Below, piece after piece: positions 11,774 through 24,692 of a DNA stretch of 64,000 nt (within the stretch, counting starts at the first letter, position 1; every line of letters starts with the position of its first letter). The DNA is from Dillenia suffruticosa (taxonomy: Eukaryota; Streptophyta; Magnoliopsida; Dilleniales; Dilleniaceae). The position numbers were made by a program, and so were the translations under genes. The notes under the pieces are model-generated. The model did not search any database and was not told the origin of the DNA. It saw nothing but the letters and a program-made list of their open reading frames with translations. The stretch covers positions 1,904,501 to 1,968,500 of the forward strand of contig JAVTVX010000016.1 in the NCBI GenBank assembly GCA_033439265.1, in the 5' to 3' direction.

Positions 11774-14163
11774 TGTGAAACCGGACCCCACAAAAAAAAA
11801 CAAAATGAAAAATGTCACTTCCCAAAATTTCACTCTCTCTCTCCTATCTCACTCAATCTCTCCCTCTTTGTTTCTCTCTTTCTCCCAATCTCTCCCGTCA
11901 CTCTCTCTCCCGTCTCCCTCAATCCCCCCCTCTCTCAATTTCTCCACCTCCCTCCCTCCATTTACATACACACAAACTCTTGTTTTCTCTCTCTCTCTAT
12001 TTCATCTCTCGGCTTCCCTCCTGCGAGCACGCGACAGCCTCGATTTCTCTCCTGCTCGCGCGCAACGGTCACTCTCTCCTTTGCTTGCTCGTGTGCGTTG
12101 CACCCTGTCAGCTCCACCCTTCTGCAACCTTCGCAGAAGCCCCAAGCTGGCAGTGACAAGAGGTATCCGAGAACCCTAGGCCACGACTCTTCCACTGCAT
12201 AGGTAAGGGTCGATTTTTGATCAATAGGTTAGGAGTTTTGATTCTCTTAGTAATTTAAGCTTAATTATTGAATTTTGTGTCAGTCTAAAAGTACTGCAGG
12301 CCCAGACTGAATTGTAGATGCACGAACATTAGGGTTACGAGCTGCGAAAACCCTAAGTGAGGAATTTTTTTTATGTATGCAATAACTGAGCGGATTTAAA
12401 CTAAATTTAGAATGAGATGTCTTATATATGTTCTGAAAATATATGGAATTTGAAGATAATGCATTTTTTTTAGTTTGATATGTGATTTTAGGGTTAATTC
12501 TAACTTCTATTTGAATTTAGATCGATTAATACGGAAGGAACGTGTTAGATGAAATTAGAAATTTATTAGGTTGATGAGATTAGTTTTCCCTGGAGTTTGA
12601 ATTGAAATTGTGAATTATTGGTCTAGGTGGACCTTTTGGAGACTTGAAAGGAGTCATTTTAGAAAGCTAATGGAAATAGAGAGTGAATACCCTCCCTAGA
12701 GGTGAGTGAATGGTTTATTGTGTTCATGAATGAGAAACCTGTTTTAAAATTGCTTTATAAATGATTTTCGAAAGATTTTACGAGATTTATGCGAATTGTT
12801 TTGTAATTGTGGGCTGTCTGAACTGAATTATAAAGTATAAATACATCCATTGTGTTTAAAAATGATTTTGTGCCATATGTTATTTGATATTGCTCTATGA
12901 ATTGATTTGGCATAAGATTGTTGATTATTTAATGGAAAATTATGGCACATTGCTTGTGAATTGAATTGATTTAAAAATGAAGGGTGCCGCAAATGACTAT
13001 AGTCATATTCCCACCACGAAGCGACCCGACAGGGTGGCGTGGTTTGGGGTTTGGATGTGCAGGGGAGTTAGACGTCCCTCCCTCTGCCGAAATTGTACTA
13101 TATCTGGTGCACCCTGATGAGGTACGAGCCAACGCCAAGGTAAGGGGTTTGTTTTGAGACATTGGATAGAAAAACTCTTGGAGGGATTTCGTCTGGGTTT
13201 GGCCGCCCTAAGACGGAAGTGTTTTTCGATGGAACCCCAAGATTTTCTGAAATGATAATTGACATGGATGCATATTTTGTAAATTGTGATTTATTGAAAT
13301 GTTTTATGCATATGAACTGTTATTTATGAGATATGTTTTGACTGCCCCACATTTACCCCTTATTTATGAACACAATTACACTATTGTACTCCACTCACTG
13401 AGTATACCCCTATACTCACCCCTCCCTTCCCTTTTTTCAGAGGAGACTTAGTTGGGAGACTACTCGATGGAGTTTGTGCAATATTTTTGTGGATTGTATA
13501 GGTATTTGGTACATGTAGGGTTATTTTTTGGAGATTTATAGATCTCAAACCATGGAAAGAAAAGACTGTACATCCCCTGCCGTACGGATTTCATTGATAC
13601 TAGCCGAGTTGTTGGCAAGTATTGATAAAATCCGCTGATTTTTGATTTGTTTTTTATTATCTTAATTACTCGATTATTTTTGTAAAACCGTTTATATCTG
13701 TACTGGGACATTTGGACTGTAAATCTTAATTTCGATGTTTTTCTCTGATTTTGTGAAGTTCTGTACAACTCATACCGTTAGGACTCTACCGATACTAGCT
13801 TGTCTTCCTCAGGTAAGTGTTGGTAAAGTCCGACGGCTATGTTTTGGGACTTCTTGTTTGTCACACGCTTTATTAAGGTGAGAATTCTGAATGGCTAGGA
13901 TGGCCACATCACATGCATGCTTGTACAGGATCCCACTCCCCGATGTGTGTCAATGTGTGTGTTTGAATGTTCAGGGATGAGCCGGATGGGCTCCTTGCGT
14001 GTATATTGTTATATGATTTCACGTTTTGAAGAGTCTTATGCTTTCGATGATTTATTGTAAATTTGATAGCCTTGCGGAATCCCGGTATACGGGGAGGTTC
14101 TGGCCGTATATCGAGACGACGCGGCGGTTGTCGCATGGTCGATCCGAGGATTGGGGCGTGACA
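11774..14163 (+). repeat. Element C 5' LTR (2390 bp)
   Basis: Runs from TGTGAAACCGG to GGGGCGTGACA. It starts with a pyrimidine-rich (CT) segment (11820-12000), not the GC-rich block of the other families. It has the LTR hairpin at 13399-13418. The ORFs at 11729-12202 are readings of the CT-rich tract and are not genes. Confidence 0.92.
13399..13418. other. Conserved LTR hairpin, element C
   Basis: Arms TGAGTATA and TATACTCA around CCCC. Equivalents with arms TGAGTATC/GATACTCA lie at 11438-11461 (B), 20934-20956 (D), 24143-24166 and 30139-30162 (E), 43266-43288 and 51241-51263 (F). Confidence 0.85.
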
Positions 14164-14170
14164 GCTTTAT

Positions 14171-14183
14171 TGGTATCAGAGCC
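14171..14183 (+). other. Primer-binding site of element C
   Basis: TGGTATCAGAGCC, complementary to the initiator-Met tRNA 3' end, lies 7 bases after the LTR. Confidence 0.92.
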
Positions 14184-15317
14184 AGATTGACAATTTTAAA
14201 GGCATGATGGTTTCGAAATGTTTTGAAATATTTCCAAATGTCCCGAAAGTTTTTAAAGGTTTTGAAATGTTTAGTTTTTGAGAAAAAGGTTAAGCTGTTT
14301 TAAAGGGTCTTCGAAAATTGTACAGAACTTTCTATGGTTTTCTTAGGGAATTAAGAATATTTTTTTTAGGGGGTTAAGTCTTAGTCTTCGCTTAACCCTT
14401 GACTTAATTCTAGTTTCTTATTTTGTATAGGTTGCAATGCCTCCGCGAAAGAAAATGAGGAATGTGAGCGAAATTCCTCCACAGAAGCACGAGGATGAGT
14501 CGTCCTCGCATGCTCTTCCTCCACCTACGTCCACACTCCCGACTCCTTCTACCGGGCCTGCTCCTCCTCCTGTCGCTGCTCTTCAGGAAGTTATGGAGTT
14601 GTGGAGTACCTTTGGAGCACAGTACCGAGCTCCGCGGCCGACTACAGTTCCACCACCTGTTCCTCCTTCGGTGCCAGCTGCTGCACCCGGTGCCCCACTA
14701 GTACCCACTCCTCCGGTTGCCACTCCAAGCAGCCGCTCTCCAATTCAGTTGTCCAAGTTGTTTAAAGAAGCAAGGCAGCTTGGTTGTGAAACCTTCTCGG
14801 CATCTGGTGATCCTACGGAAGCAAAGAAATGGATCAAGAGGGTCAGAAAAGCGGTAACGGATATGGGAATAGAGAATAGTTTGAAACTGTTAGTAGCTGT
14901 GAGATTGTTGGAGGAAGATGCTAGCACATGGTGGGATGGAGTAGAGGAAAGGGCAGCTGCACCTCTCACTTGGCACGATTTCCTTAGGGAATTCGACCAA
15001 AGGTTCTACACCCGATTCGATCGGGACTTGAAGAGAAAAGAATTCCTTCGGCTTCGCCAAGGAAATCTATCTATAAAGGAATATGAAGCGAAATTTAGAA
15101 GCCTATCCTCATTCGTACCAGAGCTAATCACCTCCGAAGAGTGCAGACGCTTCAAGTTTAAGGATGGCTTGAATCTGAATATCCGAGAGAAGATGCCGGT
15201 CACGGATGAGCACTGATACCAGAACGTGTTGCAATTGGCCTTGAGGGCCGAACAGATGGTGCTTGAAAGGGGAAATGTTAGGGACCACCATGGGAAGAAG
15301 AGGTCCTGCGGATTTGT

Positions 15318-15834
15318 TGTGAGGCCCCGCGGGATCACACCCGGAACGCAAGCCTCCATAGTCAGGTATTGTCACCACAATTCCCGCATCTATTCGACCG
15401 CACCCTGCAAGGCCTGGGCATCGAACACGGGACCTTGTGCATTTGTCCCCCATCGTGGGAGCGCCTCTTACCAATTGTGGCGCGCTGGGCTCGCGCGCTG
15501 GCTCGTGGGAGATCGCGAGCTGTGGCGCGCTAGGCTCGCGCGCTGGGCCGCACGTTGGCTCGCGGGAGATCGCGAGCTGTGGCGCGCTGGGCTCGCGCGC
15601 TGGGCCGCGCACTGGCTTGTGCTGAGTCGCGGGCTGGCTTGCGCGTTGGGCCTCATGCTGGCTCGCGCGCTGGGCCTTGCGCTGGGCCGTGATAGCTCGA
15701 GGCGGCAGCGCTCGCGGGAGGGCCGATCTGCGCAGTGGCGTGCTCGCGGGAAGGAGGTCACGCTGTGGCTTGGTGCGGTGGCGGAAGGGAGAGGCCGCAG
15801 CGGAAGACAAGAGGAGAAAGAGGGAAAGAGGGAG

Positions 15835-15890
<56 letters not shown>

Positions 15891-15953
15891 AGAGATTGGG
15901 GCTTTTTAGCCCCAATCCCGAATTTTTTTTTTTTTTTTATATATGGTGTTACA
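15318..15953 (-). mobile_element. Solo LTR G (636 bp), GC-rich, inside gag of C
   Basis: It is bounded by TGTGAGGCCCC and GGTGTTACA and flanked by the perfect target duplication TTTGT (15313-15317 and 15954-15958). Orientation is minus by analogy with the TGTAACACC start of the other families. It contains a CGCGCTGGGC-type GC-rich repeat block, a (GA)n tract and a 10-bp-arm palindrome (15894-15917). It is much shorter than the other LTRs, so it is either a distinct small family or a deletion-derived LTR that still moved. The ORFs in it are composition artefacts. Confidence 0.85.
15894..15917. other. LTR-start palindrome, solo LTR G
   Basis: Arms GATTGGGGCT and AGCCCCAATC pair perfectly around TTTT. 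Confidence 0.85.
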
Positions 15954-16581
15954 TTTGTACCAGGCCAAAGCTCTAAGAAGAACAGAACTGCAGACTATCA
16001 AAGCGATGGATTTATTTCGGGATCTGTTGGATTTCCTCAAAGCCAACAAATTCATAGATCGAATGCTTCTGGCGTTGAAAATGTTGGATCGGGAGCAAGA
16101 CCCAGAGGAGGTGGAATGCAGAATTGCCCTACTTGTAAAGGGTATCACACGGGTCCGTGCAAAGGACCTAAGAGGTGTTATCACTGCGGGAAAGAGGGAC
16201 ACCTCCGTTATTCTTGCCCTGAGTTGACAGAAGAATGGCAAGGGAGTCGGCAAGTTAGAGATCCCTTTAGCGGCTCCAAAACTGGTCCAACAGGTTTGGT
16301 GACACCTTCCACTAGTACCATCCCTAGGACGGGCACAGGAAGCAATACAGTAGCTACCCCCTCTTAACGACCTCAGCCGAGAGCTCAAGCTAGGGTTTTT
16401 GCCATGACGAACGAAGAAACTCAGATCAATCCCGACGTAGTCACAGGTAAATTTTCATTTAAATTTAAGTTTGAAATTTGAAAATGTGATATCTATGGAT
16501 TATTACTATGATTTGATGATTTGTGATTATGAATGAAAGAATATGATGATATGATTATGTTTATGTTTTACATTTATAGGT

Positions 16582-19500
16582 ATGATGAAAATTTTGGGAG
16601 TGGATGCTCATATACTCATTGATACCGAATCGAATAGTTCATTTGTAAGCTCGGGATTTGCAAGAGATTCTGATAGGGATTTAGCTCCTCTTGATGAAGA
16701 ACTTTTGGTCATTACTCCATTAGGAGAGCATATGATTCGAAACTTTGTACATAAGTCTTGTGAGATGAAAGTTGGTGAAACAATTCTTGAAGTGGATTTG
16801 ATTCCGTTGGATACGAAGGACTTTGACGCCATCCTAGGCATGGATTGGCTAAGTCTTCACCGAGCTTCAGTAAATTACTTCACTAAAGAAGTGGAATTCC
16901 GTAGGGCAGGATATCCACTACTTGTGTTCGCTGATGAACGGCGAGTATTGCCGACCTGTGTGATTTCAGCTCTTGAGGCACGGAGATTAGTGCATAAGGG
17001 CTGCGAAGCTTATTTGGCTTATATCATTGACACTACGACAGCAAGCCCTGATCTGAGCGATATTCTTGTGGTAAATGAGTTCCCGGACGTCTTTCCAGAA
17101 GAGTTACCGGGGTTGCCATCGATTCGGGAGTTTGATTTCACTATAGATCTTGTTCCCGGTATGGCACCAGTCTCCACTTCTCTTTATCGAATGGCACCGG
17201 CAGAATTAAAAGAGCTGAAAGTCCAACTCCAAGAGTTGTTGAGAAAGGGATTCATTCGACCGAGCACTTCACCTTGGGATGCTCCAGTTCTCTTTGTCAA
17301 GAAGAAAGATGACACTCTTCGATTGTGTATTGATTATCGACAATTAAATAAGGTGACTATCAAGAACAAATATCCATTGCTGAGGATCGATGACTTGCTT
17401 GATCAACTCGAAGGGGGTCAGTGTATTCTCCAAGATAGATTTGAGGTCCGGTTATCATTAGTTGCGGATAAAGGAAAATGATATCCCCAAGACTGCGTTT
17501 AGGACGTGGTATGGGCACTATGAATTCTTGATAATGCCTTTCGGCTTGACGAATGCTCCAGCAGTTTTCATGGACCTAATGAATCGAGTTTTTCACTCTT
17601 ATCTTGACAAGTTCGTCATTGTTTTCATTGACGACATCCTTGTGTACTCCAAAAATGACGAAGAGCATTCAAATCATCTTCGGATTGTGTTGCAGACTCT
17701 CCAAGACAAGCATTTGTATGCCAAGTTCTCAAAATGTGAATTTTGGTTGAAAGAAATTGGATTCTTGGGACATGTAGTATTCGGATAAGGGATATTTGTT
17801 GATCCGAAGAAAGTTGAGGCAATCCTGAAATGGGAACAACCCAAAAACGTTACTGAGGTGAGAAGTTTTCTCGGATTGGCAGGTTACTATCGAAGATTCG
17901 TAGAGGGTTTTTCCAAAATTGCATCTCCGTTGTCTGGTTTGACACGGAAAGGAATCAAGTTTTAATGGTCGGATAAATATGAGCAGAGTTTTCAAGAACT
18001 CAAGAAGAGACTCACAACGGCTCCCATACTTGCCCTTCCTACCCTCAGTGATGATTATGTTGTCTACAGTGATGCCAATAAATAGGGGTTAGGATGCGTC
18101 TTGATGCAAGGCGATGGAACTATCCCCTACGTTTCTTGACAGTTAAAGAAGTATGAGCTGAATTATCCTACACATGATTTAGAATTAGCTGCGATTATAT
18201 TTGTATTAAAGATTTGGCGCCATTATTTATATGGAGCCACTTGCAGAATCTTCACCGACCACAAGAGCCTCAAGTACCTGCTCACCCAAAAGGAGCTCAA
18301 TTTGAGGCAAAGGAGATGGCTAGAGCTGATCAAAGACTACGATTTGGTGATTGATTATCACTCGAGCAAGGCAAATGTAGTTGCTGATGCCTTAAGCCGC
18401 AAGTCCTCATCTTCCTCTCAGATTCAGGGAGACGCTTACCTCTCATGCCTGGTGGGATTTCGTGCTCTTGGAGCCAAATTGCTTGTGATGACAGTGGTAC
18501 ATTATTAGCGAAATTTGAAGTTCGACCAAACTTGGTAAATAGTATTAAAGAATTCCAAACCACTGATGAAGAGTTAAAGCAAATAGTGGAAAATGTTCGT
18601 AAGGGTGAAACTAGTGATTTCCATGTTCGGGAGGATGGTATAGTCATGTATGGGAAACGGATTTGTGTTCCCAAAATTGATGAGTTTCGGAAAGCTATTC
18701 TGGAAGAAGCACACTTTTCGGCTTATGCTATGCATCCCGGAAGTACTAAAATGTACCGAACCATCAAAGAATCTTATTGGTGGTCAAGCTTGAAAAGAGA
18801 AATAGCCGAATTTGTAGCAAGATGTCTGGTGTGTCAACAAACCAAAGCTGAGCATCAAAAGCCAGCCGGAATGCTTCAAACATTGCTTATACATGAATGG
18901 AAATGGGAGTATATTACTATGGATTTTGTGATAGGATTGGCACGTACTCCGAGTCGTCACGATACCATTTGGGTGATAGTAGACAGACTCACAAAATCGG
19001 CGCATTTCCTCCCAGTTCAGAATACTTATTCCTTGGAGAAGTTAGCAAGGGTGTATCTTGATGAGATTGTCCGACTCCATGGAATTCCAGTATCGATTGT
19101 ATCAGATCGTGATCCCCGATTCACATCCAGATTCTGGCCTAAGTTACAAGAAGCCTTGGATATCAAATTGAAATTCAGTATTGCATTTCATCCGCAGACT
19201 GATGGGCAATCTGAACGTACAATCCAAACGTTGGAAGACATGTTGAGAACATGCGTTATGGATTTACAAGGGAGTTGGGATAGGCATCTCTCGCTGATTG
19301 AATTTGCATACAACAACAACTACCAATCTAGTATTAGTATGCCTCCTTATGAAGCTCTCTACGGAAGGAAATGTCGGACTCCACTTTTTTGGGATGAAGT
19401 TGGAGAACGGAAGATCGAAAGTATAGAATTGATTGAAATTACCAAGGAAAAGGTGAAGCTAATTCGAGAAAGAATGAAGGCAGCGCAGGATCGGCAAAGG

Positions 19501-19961
19501 AGCTACGCCGGCAAGAGAAGAAGACACTTGGAGTTTGAAGTAGGGGATATGGTATTTTTGAAAGTCACTCCTTGGAAGGGTATCATCCGATTTTAGAAAC
19601 GAGAAAAGTTAAACCCTCGATATATCGGACCATTTAAAATCATTGAAAGAGTTGGGAAGGTAGCATATCAGTTGAAATTGCCGTCGGAGTTGCAAAGGAT
19701 TTATGACGTTTTTCACGTCTCAATGTTGAGAAAGTATTTATCAGATCCTTTGCACGTATTGGAAGCACCTCCGGTAGAGTTGAATGAAAATTTAAGTTTC
19801 AAGGTATAACCGGTGAAAATTATTGATCGATAAATCAAGCAGTTGAGAAGTAAACAAATCCCCATGGTCAAGGTATTGTGGAAAAGTAATGAAGTGCAAG
19901 AGAAAACTTGGGAGACTGAAGAACTGATACGAAAACAGCACCCCCAATTGTTTGATGTATA
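16582..19961 (+). pseudogene. pol region of element C
   Basis: The domain order is protease (from 16582), reverse transcriptase (about 17080-17660, with [21 protein letters not shown] and the FIDDI active-site form), RNase H (about 18060-18400, [16 protein letters not shown]), integrase (about 18700-19600, with the zinc-binding HPG...CLVCQQ and core [21 protein letters not shown]), the GPY/F module (about 19610-19740) and a chromodomain tail ending QHPQLFDV. The chromodomain and the protein order place it among Tekay-like chromoviruses. It is broken in half a dozen or more places. Confidence 0.88.
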
Positions 19962-19991
19962 AATTTTCTTTCAAATTTCGAAGACGAAATA

Positions 19992-20012
19992 TTTTTTTAG
20001 GGGGTTAAGTAT
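19992..20012 (+). other. Polypurine tract of element C
   Basis: TTTTTTTAGGGGGTTAAG, immediately before the 3' LTR start at 20013, is the plus-strand primer site. It follows the family motif of a 'cgaggacgaaa'-like sequence after the pol stop. Confidence 0.8.
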
Positions 20013-20384
20013 TGTGACACCGGACCCCACAAAAAAAAACGAAACAAAATGAAAAAGGTCACTTTCCCAAAATTTCACTCTCTCTCTCTCCCATCTCACT
20101 CAATCTCTCCCTCTATGTTTCTCTCTTTCTCCCAATCTCTTCCATCACTCTCTCTCCCGTCTCCCTCAATCCCCCCTCTCTCAATTTCTCCACCTCCCTC
20201 CCTCCATTTACATACACACAAACTCTTGTTTTCTCTCTCTCTCTATTTCATCTCTCGGCTTCCCTCCCGCGAGCACGCGACAGCCTCGATTTCTCTCATG
20301 CTGGCGCGCGACGGTTACTGTCTCCTTTGCTGGCTCACGCGTACTGCACCTTGTGAGCTCCACCCTTCTGCAACCTTCGCAGAA
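20013..20384 (+). repeat. Element C 3' LTR, first segment
   Basis: TGTGACACCGG start and CT-rich segment, matching 11774-12140. It ends at the insertion point of solo LTR D, with CAGAA duplicated. Confidence 0.9.
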
Positions 20385-23252
20385 TGTCACGCTCCAAACC
20401 GGGATCGTGAACAGCCGCCCGTTGCCCCTGAATGCCGGCTGTATTTTTACAGAAAATTGGGCCTCCCCATAAATCGGAGGTTTCCCATGTACAATTATAC
20501 CTGTATAATCCAAATCATCCTGTACAATACACAAATGGCCATCCCGGCCTCTCCAAAATCAACAAACACCACAGCCAACATTCAGAACAATGCAAGGCTA
20601 TAAACAAATCTAGCCACAAACCTCTACTGTCATGCCCAACTAGAGCATGAGCAGCCGCTATACCAAGCGGACCTAAGTTTATACAATCTATATTACATTT
20701 CCCAAGTAACGTTCAAGTACGTACAATCGCCTCAATGCAAATGAAATATGAGAGTTAAACTATACAGTCATCCCAAAATAAGTACATAGCCAACTACGGA
20801 CCTCAATGTCAAGACCTCGCAGGGTCGAAACTAAATTAGAAGTAAATATCACCGTCAGAATAACAAATCTGTACTAGAGCCTGTAACGCCGCTCTATCAC
20901 AATAAACCTGTCTGAGGAGAGAAAATAGAGGGGTGAGTATCATGGGAAGATACTCAGTGAGTGAGGGGGATAATATCCAGCATAAATAGCATAGGTGAAC
21001 AATTTGAGTGTCAAATAATATCATTTGAAACAAAAATTTACATTTCACGACAAAACACGATATGTTTAACAAATTTGAAATCATTTAACCAATCACACGA
21101 TAACAAGCATATATGCATCCATTTAAAATCAAGTAATGTCAGAGCGAGCCAAAAATAGTCCCGGCAAAGGTCAACCGTGACCAAGGACAGGCGCGTCGGG
21201 GGTTTTTATTATGCATAGACTTTAAAACGCTCTCTACCCCGACGTTGGCCATGAGCTCGCTGGGGCCAACTCATCAACGTGTATAGGACCCCGCCCGGTG
21301 CTAGACGGTGGCGTCACACACGTCCTCCCCCTACGTGGGTTCAACCGGCCGCGCCTATAGCCTTTAGAATAAATGACGTTTGCGGACACCTCCTGCAGAA
21401 GCGTATCCGGGCAACCCGTGCCTCTACAAACGCCCTTCGTAGCTACGGAATCATCATAATATCACAAGGGCACAACGTCCCATAGTATCACAAGGGCACA
21501 ACGTCCCATAGTATCACAAGGGCACAACGTCCCAGGGCACAACGTCCCACAAGTATCATCACATCATCACATAACTAGTGGGCATCCAACCCACGTAGTT
21601 CATCAAAAACATTTTAAATTTGCGTGCCAATACGTCTCTTCAATTCATTTCAAAACAGCATATCAATGCAACGGTATAAAATGAAATTTATACATTTTCA
21701 AGTAATGGCACAATTATTGTTTCATTTCAAACCATGGATGCATAGTCATTGTAAATATAATTCAAGACACTCCAAAAATCACAAAACAGATTTCTAAATT
21801 TAATATCACACGTCAACGAATGCATATCAAAGCATGTTTCATCGAAAATGCGACAGAAAATACGTTTTACTATTTTATGCAAGAGATTAGAGTCCCACTC
21901 ACTGTTTACGGGAGGGAAGTCACTCCCTACTGACAAGCCAAATCGGATCTGACCACTCGAGTCTCCAAAAGGTCAACCTAAATCAGATTATCAACATTTA
22001 ATATCAAATAAAGGCCAAATCAGGGATTTTCAATTTTTTCCTTCCAAATTTCTCCCACCTAATTTACAAAACTTCGTCATAGATTCTCGTTTCCTCAATT
22101 TCGAATCATCTGACTCACCAATGGTCAAGTTTCTAATATTTCTCATTTTTTTGTCTATTTTTCCTCGAATGTCACACATTTCAATATATTATGTAACTCT
22201 CGATCTAAATTCGATCTATTTTCGATAGAATTAATTCAAATGTTGAAAAGGTTGCATCTCTCACCTAGGGTTTTCTCAAATTTCTGGATTTAGCTTTCGT
22301 TCGCCCGTCAACCTGGTCTAAAACCTATAATATTACCAAATTTCAATTATATTAGAAATAACTAAATTTCTAACACCAAACCCTAGAACTTCAACCAAAT
22401 ATAGTCGTTACCTGCAGTACAGAAGATGCAGGTGAGCTCTCAAAGGGGAAAGCCGGTCGTGGGCTCGTGGGCTCGTGGGCCGCAGGCTGGCAAGCTGATG
22501 GGCTGGCCGCCTAGTGGGCCTACGGGTCTGATGGGTCTAGTGGGCCGCGGGCCGGACTGGGCCGCGTGGCTAGGGCTCGCACTTGCTAGCTGGATCGAGT
22601 GCTCGCGCAGTGGGACGCGCGCTGGAGCGCTCGCGCTCGTGCTGGGGCACGCTTGAGCAGTGGATCGCGCGCTGGGGCACGCTGTGCTCGTGCTGGGGCG
22701 TGCTGGAGGGCGCACTGGCACAGGGGAGCCTGTGCTGGGGCATGCTAGGGCGCGCAGAGGCTCGTGCAGAGGGTCGCGCACTGCTCGCGCTGGGCTCGTG
22801 CGCTGGCTCGCGCTGGGTCGCGAGCTGGGTCGCGCGGGGTCACGAGCTGGGTCGCGCGCTGGCTCGCGCTGGGTCGCGAGCTGGCTCGCGCTAGGTGGCG
22901 CTGGCTCGCGCGCTAGGCCACGTGCTGGCTCGTGCTAGGTCGCGCTGGCTCACGCGCTGGGTAGCATGCAGGGCTCGCTGGAGATCGAGGAGGCAGCACC
23001 GGAGCTGGTGCAGGGATAGGCAGCCCGTGCACAGGCGCAACGTCGTGTGCTCGCGCGATCGCGTGCTCACGCTCGCGTGGGGAAACGCAAGCTGCAGTCG
23101 CGCGCGAAGGGGAGAGGGGAGCCACTGCCGAGCGCGGTGGTGTGTGCTCGCGGGAGGAGGAGAGAGAGAGAGAGAGAGATAGACAATTGGGGCTTTAAGC
23201 CCTAATTTAAAATTTTCTTTTCTTTTTTTTTTTTTTGTCTTCTGGTGTTACA
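20385..23252 (-). mobile_element. Solo LTR D (2868 bp), same family as element F
   Basis: It is bounded by TGTCACGCTCC and GGTGTTACA and flanked by CAGAA (20380-20384 and 23253-23257). The sequence is the reverse complement of the F-type LTR, including the GGGCACAACGTCCC repeats (21470-21550), the hairpin (20934-20956), a GC-rich block (22440-23110) and the start palindrome (23186-23208). There is no internal region, so it is the usual product of recombination between the two LTRs of an insertion. There are no genes. Confidence 0.9.
23186..23208. other. LTR-start palindrome, solo LTR D
   Basis: Arms AATTGGGGCTT and AAGCCCTAATT pair around one base with a single G-T wobble. Confidence 0.8.
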
Positions 23253-23560
23253 CAGAAGCCCCAAACTGGTAGTGACAAGAGGTATCCGAGAACCCTAGGC
23301 CACGACTCTTCCACTACATAGGTAAGGGTCGATTTTTTATCAATAGGTTAGGGGTTTTGATTCTCTTGGTAATTTAAGCTTAATTATTGAATTTTGTGTC
23401 AGTCTAAAAGTACTGCAGGCCCAGACTGAATTAGAGATGTACGGACATTAGGGTTACGAGCTGCGAAAACCCTAGGTGAGGAATTTTTTTTTGATATATG
23501 CAATAACTGAGCGGATTTAGGCTAAATTTAGAATGAGATGTCTTATATATGTTCTGAAAA
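23253..23560 (+). repeat. Element C 3' LTR, second segment
   Basis: Matches 5' LTR positions about 12133-12440, beginning CAGAAGCCCCAAACTGG and ending GTTCTGAAAA at the insertion point of E. Confidence 0.9.
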
Positions 23561-24692
23561 TGTCACGCCCCGAACCGGGATCGTGAACAGCCGCCCGTTG
23601 TCCCTGGATGCCGGCTGGATTTTTACAGAAAATCGGGCAGAACCTCCCCATAAATCGGAGGTTTCCCATGTACAATTTCACCTGTATATGACATTCATCC
23701 AGTACAAATAAACAATTGGCCATCCCGGCCTCTCCAAAATCAACAATATCCACAGCCAACATCCAGAACAACGCAAGGCTATAAAGTTTCTAACAGTCCT
23801 AGCAACAGACCTCTACTGTCATGCCCAACTAGAGCATGAGCAGCCGCCACACCGAGCGGACTTAAATTCTACGCATATATAAAATAAATTCCCAAGTTAT
23901 TTTTAAATATTTACAAATGCCTCAATGCAACGAAATAATCAACACGCGAGTTTCGCGAAATAAAGTCCATAATTTATACAGTCATCCCAGAAAATTTATA
24001 TAAATACATTGGTCAATCTAAAACCTCCAATACATAATAATATCACCAATCATCATAGCGGAAGAGATGGAAAATATCCATACCCAATCCCAGTGGTATC
24101 TCCTCGATCCAACACTAATCCTGTGGGAAAGAAAGTGAGGGATGAGTATCTATGGGAGGATACTCAGTAAGTGAGGGGATTGACATCATGCTATCAATAT
24201 CGAGGTGAATTTGGAGTGTCAAAGCATAAGATAAGAAAATATCCACAGTGTGCAAACCAATCATGTTATTTCAAAATCATATATAATACGCACACATCAG
24301 AAAGCAAGATATGCATCCTAAAATTTTACATCAATGTCATGAAGAACCGGCCAATAAAATATTCCCGGCAATGGTCTACCTCGACCAAGGACGGCGCATT
24401 GGGGGTTTTTTCCAAATGCAAGTATTAAAGAATGGTTCTCTGCCCCAATGTTGGCCACAGACTACCCCAACTAGCCTGTAAAAAAATATATAGTGTACAT
24501 ATAACTAGTCGGCCGTGTATGGTGCCCCCGCCTGGTGCTAGACGGAGCCGTACTCAACGTCCTCTCCGATGAGGGTCAATCTGGAACACCCATACACACG
24601 ACAATCTGGCGGATACCTCCGGCCGAAGCGTATCCGGACACAAGGGGTGCCTCTACCAGATGTCCTTCGTAGCTACGGATCACAATATCAAA

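Larger units (their letters stand above)
14437..16465 (+). pseudogene. gag region of element C, split by a solo LTR
   Basis: The N-terminus MPPRKKMRNVSE is followed by a Pro-rich segment. The gag domain (AKKWIKRVRKAV, LLEEDASTWWDG, FLREFDQRFY) occupies 14740-15200. After the inserted solo LTR (15318-15953) the C-terminal part resumes with a CCHC knuckle, CYHCGKEGHLRYSC (about 16174-16215). A gene-free AT-rich spacer of about 130 bp (16447-16580) separates it from pol. It is a fossil. Confidence 0.85.

Noticed and set aside
11729-12202. Ser/Leu/Pro-rich ORFs (also 20049-20603)
   Set aside because: Readings of the CT-rich start of the element C LTRs, open in all three frames because of composition.
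20385-23252. Full retrotransposon at D
   Set aside because: There is a single LTR with matching CAGAA on both sides and no internal region, so it is a solo LTR.
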